9,828 bases of DNA from Candidatus Solibacter sp. (lineage in GTDB: Bacteria; Acidobacteriota; Terriglobia; Bryobacterales; Bryobacteraceae), in NCBI GenBank assembly GCA_017883345.1, contig JADGNT010000119.1, positions 1 to 9,828 on the forward strand. Reading direction: 5' to 3'. A model generated the notes under the pieces. The model ran no database searches and was not told the origin of the DNA. It saw nothing but the letters and a program-made list of their open reading frames with translations. Shown piece by piece: positions 5,292 to 9,828 of the stretch (within the stretch, counting starts at the first letter, position 1; the number at the start of each line of letters is the position of its first letter). The position numbers and the translations under genes are program-made.

Positions 5292-6529
5292 ATGGAAACC
5301 ACAAACATCAGCCCGGTAGCCAAATCCGCGGCGACCGCCAATGGTCAGCCTGCAACCCCTCCCACGGATGATCATTTAAAATTTCGAGCCTTCCTCGAGC
5401 GGCGCAGACTGTGGCTGATTGGCGCACTCCTCTGCGCCGGTACGGGCGCGTTGGTCTATCACTGGGCGTTTGGCAAAGCCAAGGTACTCTATTCCACCGC
5501 TGCCGTCGAACGCGGCGATATCGAAAGCACGGTCGTGGCGGCCGGCATCCTGCAGCCCGTCAACTATGTCGATGTCGGCGCTCAGACCTCCGGCAAACTG
5601 AAATCGCTGAAGGTCAAGCGCGGCGATCGGGTGGTAGCCGACCAGTTGCTCGCCGAAATCGACCCGGTTCTGGCGGATACCGCGCTCACGGCGGCTAACG
5701 CAACGCTCGAAAACATGACTTCGCAACGCGCTCTGAAACAGGCGCAGCTTGCGCTCACCAAAGTGCTGCGCGACCGCAACGAGGAACTCTATACGGACAC
5801 GGTAATCTCCAAGAACGACCGTGACGTGACCCGGACCAATTTCGATGTCGCTTCCGCCGACGTCGCTGCGCTCTCGGCGCAGATGAAGCAAGCGTCGGCG
5901 GCGGTAGACACCGCGAAAGCCAATCTGGGTTATACCAAAATCACCGCGCCGATGGCCGGTGAAGTCGTTTCCATCAGCATGCTGGAAGGGCAAACACTCA
6001 ACGCCAATCAGCAGGCGCCGAATATCCTGCGGATTGCCGACCTGAGCACTATGACGGTGTGGGCGCAAGTCTCGGAAGCCGACATTGTCCGCGTCAAGGT
6101 CGGCCAGGACGTATATTTTACCGTCCTTGGCCAGCCCCGGCGCTGGAACGGCAAGATCAGGCAAATCCTCCCCAGCCCGGAAATCATCAACAACGTGGTG
6201 TTCTACGACGCGCTGTTCGATATTCCGAATCCGGAGCGTGAACTCAATATCCAGATGACGGCGCAAGTCTTCATCGTGTTGGCACAGGCCAAGGGCGCTT
6301 TGCTGATACCGGCCGCCGCCATCGGCAATGCCGCCGAAGGCACGGCAACCAATGTACAGGTGCTCAAAGCCGATGGCGCCGTCGAGCGCCGCGCCATCAA
6401 GATCGGCATCAAGAGCGAAATCTCAGCCGAGGTCACCGAAGGTCTCAAGGAGAAGGAACAGGTCGTGATCCGGGAAATCACGGCGCCGGGCACTAAGAAA
6501 AGCGCCCTGACCGTTCGGAAGGGCCCTTG

Positions 6530-6530
<1 letters not shown>
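5292..6530 (+). CDS. macA: MacA-like periplasmic adaptor (membrane fusion protein) of an ABC efflux pump
   Basis: A 412-residue RND/HlyD-type adaptor. A cytoplasmic N-terminus (1-38) precedes one membrane anchor (about 40-58, LWLIGALLCAGTGALVYHW). The first half of the lipoyl/barrel-sandwich domain includes DVGAQTSGKLKSL (from Asp94). A helical hairpin (about 120-205) carries the coiled coils that reach the outer-membrane channel. The lipoyl return has APMAGEVVSI (from Ala219). The beta-barrel contains WAQVSEADI and DVYFTVLG, then a membrane-proximal domain follows. These motifs closely match E. coli MacA (371 aa); the extra length is mostly at the N-terminus. Start: ATG at 5292 with AGAGGGAG at 5276-5283; an upstream in-frame start at 5208 lacks such a site. 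The stop overlaps the macB start by one base. It links MacB to a TolC-type channel, which must be encoded elsewhere. MacAB pumps export macrolides, lipopeptides or other amphiphiles; the substrate here is unknown. Confidence 0.92.
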
Positions 6531-8470
<1,940 letters not shown>

Positions 8471-8501
8471 AAACGTCATCCATCAAAATCCCCTGTGGCA
8501 T

Positions 8502-8545
8502 AAGGCTCCGCCTTGTGCATCCGAGCGAAGCTCGGACGGATTTTT
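8502..8545 (+). terminator. Tandem-hairpin intrinsic terminator of macAB
   Basis: AAGGC-TCC-GCCTT (8502-8514) is followed by TCCGAGC-GAA-GCTCGGA (8520-8536), then CGGA and a run of five T (8541-8545). The second stem has seven perfect GC-rich pairs with a GAA loop, and the T-run follows within five bases. It lies 50 bases past the macB stop. Confidence 0.65.
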
Positions 8546-8630
8546 CCTCCGCGATCTCCGCTCCCTCCGCGCTCTCTTTGCCTTAGATTTTCTCTGCGCT
8601 TCCTCAGCGGTCTCCGCGTCTCTGCGTTGA
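8546..8630. repeat. Array of CTCYGCG-type heptamers
   Basis: Near-copies of CTCCGCG or CTCTGCG start at 8547, 8556, 8565, 8592, 8603, 8612 and 8620, mostly 8 to 11 bases apart. The complement is a purine-rich GCAGAGACGCGGAG-like tract. Similar tracts are known to me as dispersed non-coding repeats in several GC-rich phyla, where they give spurious open frames rich in Arg, Glu and Ala. I see no gene in it. Confidence 0.65.
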
Positions 8631-8684
8631 ACCGGCCCCTTCCCTCTCCAAAACTTCCCCCTCCGCGCTCGAAGCTGCATCCCG

Positions 8685-8710
8685 GCGCTGGCGCCAGCGC
8701 GTGCTATGAT
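8685..8710 (+). promoter_or_regulatory. tatA promoter: extended -10 with an upstream 16-bp palindrome
   Basis: TGCTATGAT (8702-8710) is an extended -10 with a TATGAT hexamer (5 of 6). The perfect palindrome GCGCTGGCGCCAGCGC (8685-8700) ends one base before it and occupies the spacer and part of the -35 position. Transcription would start near 8717, giving a leader of about 30 bases with GGAGGA at 8732-8737. The palindrome may be an operator; that is inference. Confidence 0.55.
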
Positions 8711-8746
8711 GTGGCAGAGAAGCTATTCTTTGGAGGAAATGAAACC

Positions 8747-9256
8747 ATGGGTCCGCTGGGTTGGCCGGAAACGGTTTTCATCTTTTTCCTCGCTCTGATC
8801 CTCTTCGGTCCGAAGAAATTGCCGGAGTTGGGTCGTACCGTGGGAAAAGCATTGACCGAGTTCCGTCGCGCATCGAGCGAACTGAAGTCTACGTTCGATC
8901 GCGAAATGAAAAGCCTGGAACAGGAGACGGAGTCGTTTAAGGAAATTTCGAATCAGTTTCAGTCTGATACGTACAACTACGATTACTCGTCCTATGAATC
9001 CACATATGAGGGTTCGTATGGTAACGAAAACCACGATTCTACTGTCACCAGCTCACCCACTCTAAGCGTATCCGCACCTCAGGACGCTGAATCACCAGCC
9101 GGTTTGCCGGAAGGCACGGTTGCTCATGGCTCGGAAATCGCCGCCACCGGCGAATCCGGCGGACATGTTCCGGAAGTATCGGCGCATGATTCGTCGGCCG
9201 CTCACCTCGAGCAACTGCCACCTGCGACGACATCCCCGGCCGAACATCACACTTAG
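8747..9256 (+). CDS. tatA: Twin-arginine translocase subunit TatA/TatB family
   Basis: A 169-residue protein. A short periplasmic start with Glu8, a single membrane helix (about 8-20, TVFIFFLALILF), the hinge FGPKKLPELGR (20-30) and an amphipathic helix (about 30-47) are the TatA hallmarks. A charged helix runs on to about residue 72. Next is a tyrosine cluster (Tyr 76, 78, 80, 83, 87, 91) and a Ser/Pro/Ala-rich disordered tail. The length and Glu8 are more like TatB, while the hinge sequence is more like TatA; the protein may serve both roles, since no second tatA/tatB is in the window. TatA forms the variable pore or weakens the membrane for folded Tat substrates recruited by TatC. Start: ATG at 8747 with GGAGGA nine bases upstream; an in-frame extension back to 8513 reads through the promoter and repeats. 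tatC begins three bases after the stop. Confidence 0.9.
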   Translation: MGPLGWPETVFIFFLALILFGPKKLPELGRTVGKALTEFRRASSELKSTFDREMKSLEQETESFKEISNQFQSDTYNYDYSSYESTYEGSYGNENHDSTVTSSPTLSVSAPQDAESPAGLPEGTVAHGSEIAATGESGGHVPEVSAHDSSAAHLEQLPPATTSPAEHHT

Positions 9257-9259
9257 CGA

Positions 9260-9828
9260 ATGAATCCATCCGAAGAGCAGAAGGGGACCTCCGTTCCCCC
9301 GGCCGGGGAAGCGTCTTCTACCGGGAGTGTGCCGGCAGGAGCGCCGGATGCGTCGCAGCCGGATCATGCGGCGTCTCCGGAGCCGCCGGTGCAGCCGGCC
9401 GATCCCCTGGATAGCTACCAGGATGGATATCCCCACGAGCCCGCTCCCGAGCCTCCCGCTCCACCGCCTGTCGCGGTGCAGGCCCTAGCTACCCTTCCGC
9501 GGCGGCCCGGCGGGGGCGCTAAAACTCCGCCGCCACCTCCGCCCCCATCCGGCGGCGATGGTGGCGACGAGGACGATGACGGCATGCTCCGTATGTCGTT
9601 CCTCCAGCATCTGGAAGAGCTCCGCACTCGCATCATACGCGCCCTCATGGGAGTGGCTGTCGCTTTCGTTTTGAGCCTCACCTACTGCAGCCAGTTGTGG
9701 GACATTGTCTGCCGGCCCGCCGTTGCGGCGCTCAAGACGCTGGGATATAAGGAACAAAACCTGGTCCAGATCGAACCGATGGAAGCCTTCAATATCATCT
9801 GGTTTAAACTGCCGGTTTTGTGCGCCAT
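9260..9828 (+). CDS. tatC: Twin-arginine translocase subunit TatC, 3' end cut by the window, with N-terminal extension
   Basis: The frame is open from the ATG at 9260 to the window end (189 codons). Residues from 112 on match the TatC start: MSFLQHLEELRTRIIRAL, a first membrane helix (about 128-143, ALMGVAVAFVLSLTYC), a periplasmic loop, and QIEPMEAFNIIWFKL, which fits the conserved P-x-EAF segment before TM2. TatC binds the twin-arginine signal peptide and recruits TatA. Before this core lie about 108 residues of low complexity: Pro/Ala/Glu-rich, a run of seven prolines near 90, and an acidic GGDGGDEDDDG just before Met109. The ATG at 9260 is three bases past tatA but has no clear Shine-Dalgarno. 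Met109 (9584) and Met112 (9593) are alternative starts giving a normal TatC; a GAGG lies about 11 bases before 9584. The uninterrupted frame and tight spacing favour 9260, moderately. Confidence 0.88.
   Translation, partial: MNPSEEQKGTSVPPAGEASSTGSVPAGAPDASQPDHAASPEPPVQPADPLDSYQDGYPHEPAPEPPAPPPVAVQALATLPRRPGGGAKTPPPPPPPSGGDGGDEDDDGMLRMSFLQHLEELRTRIIRALMGVAVAFVLSLTYCSQLWDIVCRPAVAALKTLGYKEQNLVQIEPMEAFNIIWFKLPVLCA

Noticed and set aside
5060..5341. Minus-strand open frame of 93 codons in the macA leader
   Set aside because: It overlaps the macA start and both palindromes, has no Shine-Dalgarno and resembles no family I know.
8483..8680. Minus-strand open frame rich in Arg/Glu/Ala over the heptamer array
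   Set aside because: This is the usual spurious translation of the purine-rich repeat; there is no start signal and no domain.

Overview
The window is GC-rich bacterial chromosome. I read it as probably Acidobacteriota, Solibacter/Bryobacter type. The reasons are a secreted DUF5117/DUF5118-type zinc metalloprotease, a secreted BNR/VPS10-like protein, a plant-type (Methyltransf_2-like) methyltransferase with a winged-helix N-terminus, a tatA-tatC pair with unusual low-complexity regions, and hairpin or CTCYGCG-type repeats between genes. This lineage call is inference from gene families; no rRNA gene is present to confirm it.

Left part, minus strand (1-3803). Read 5' to 3' on the minus strand: a complete 871-residue secreted metalloprotease (3803-1188), a type II toxin-antitoxin pair (RelE/HigB Gp49-like toxin 1085-723, XRE antitoxin 720-388), a 35-codon remnant that duplicates the last residues of the metalloprotease (376-269), a long hairpin (259-195), and the start of a secreted BNR/VPS10-like protein that leaves the window (161-1). 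The toxin-antitoxin pair therefore sits between an intact metalloprotease tail and a diverged second copy of that tail. This is the most interesting structure in the window. The pair has its own promoter, which appears to give a leaderless toxin message, with an inverted repeat across it.

Middle (3804-5291). A 120-bp divergent promoter region holds a G-run cluster with quadruplex potential. It separates the metalloprotease from a plus-strand SAM-dependent methyltransferase (3924-4952). A double hairpin follows the methyltransferase, then an otherwise gene-free leader with two perfect palindromes upstream of the next operon.

Right part, plus strand (5292-9828). A canonical macA-macB efflux operon (inner-membrane-anchored adaptor plus ABC ATPase/permease, overlapping by one base) ends in tandem hairpins with a T-run. 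Next is an array of CTCYGCG heptamers. Then an extended -10 promoter with a 16-bp palindrome precedes tatA and tatC of the twin-arginine translocase. TatA has a long tail with a tyrosine cluster. TatC is cut by the window edge and is preceded in frame by about 108 Pro-rich/acidic residues.

Functionally the window is mostly envelope and secretion: two secreted proteins, a tripartite-type efflux pump without its outer-membrane channel, and the Tat translocase. The toxin-antitoxin pair looks like an insertion into the secreted-protein locus. No tRNA, rRNA, CRISPR array, transposase or integrase was seen.
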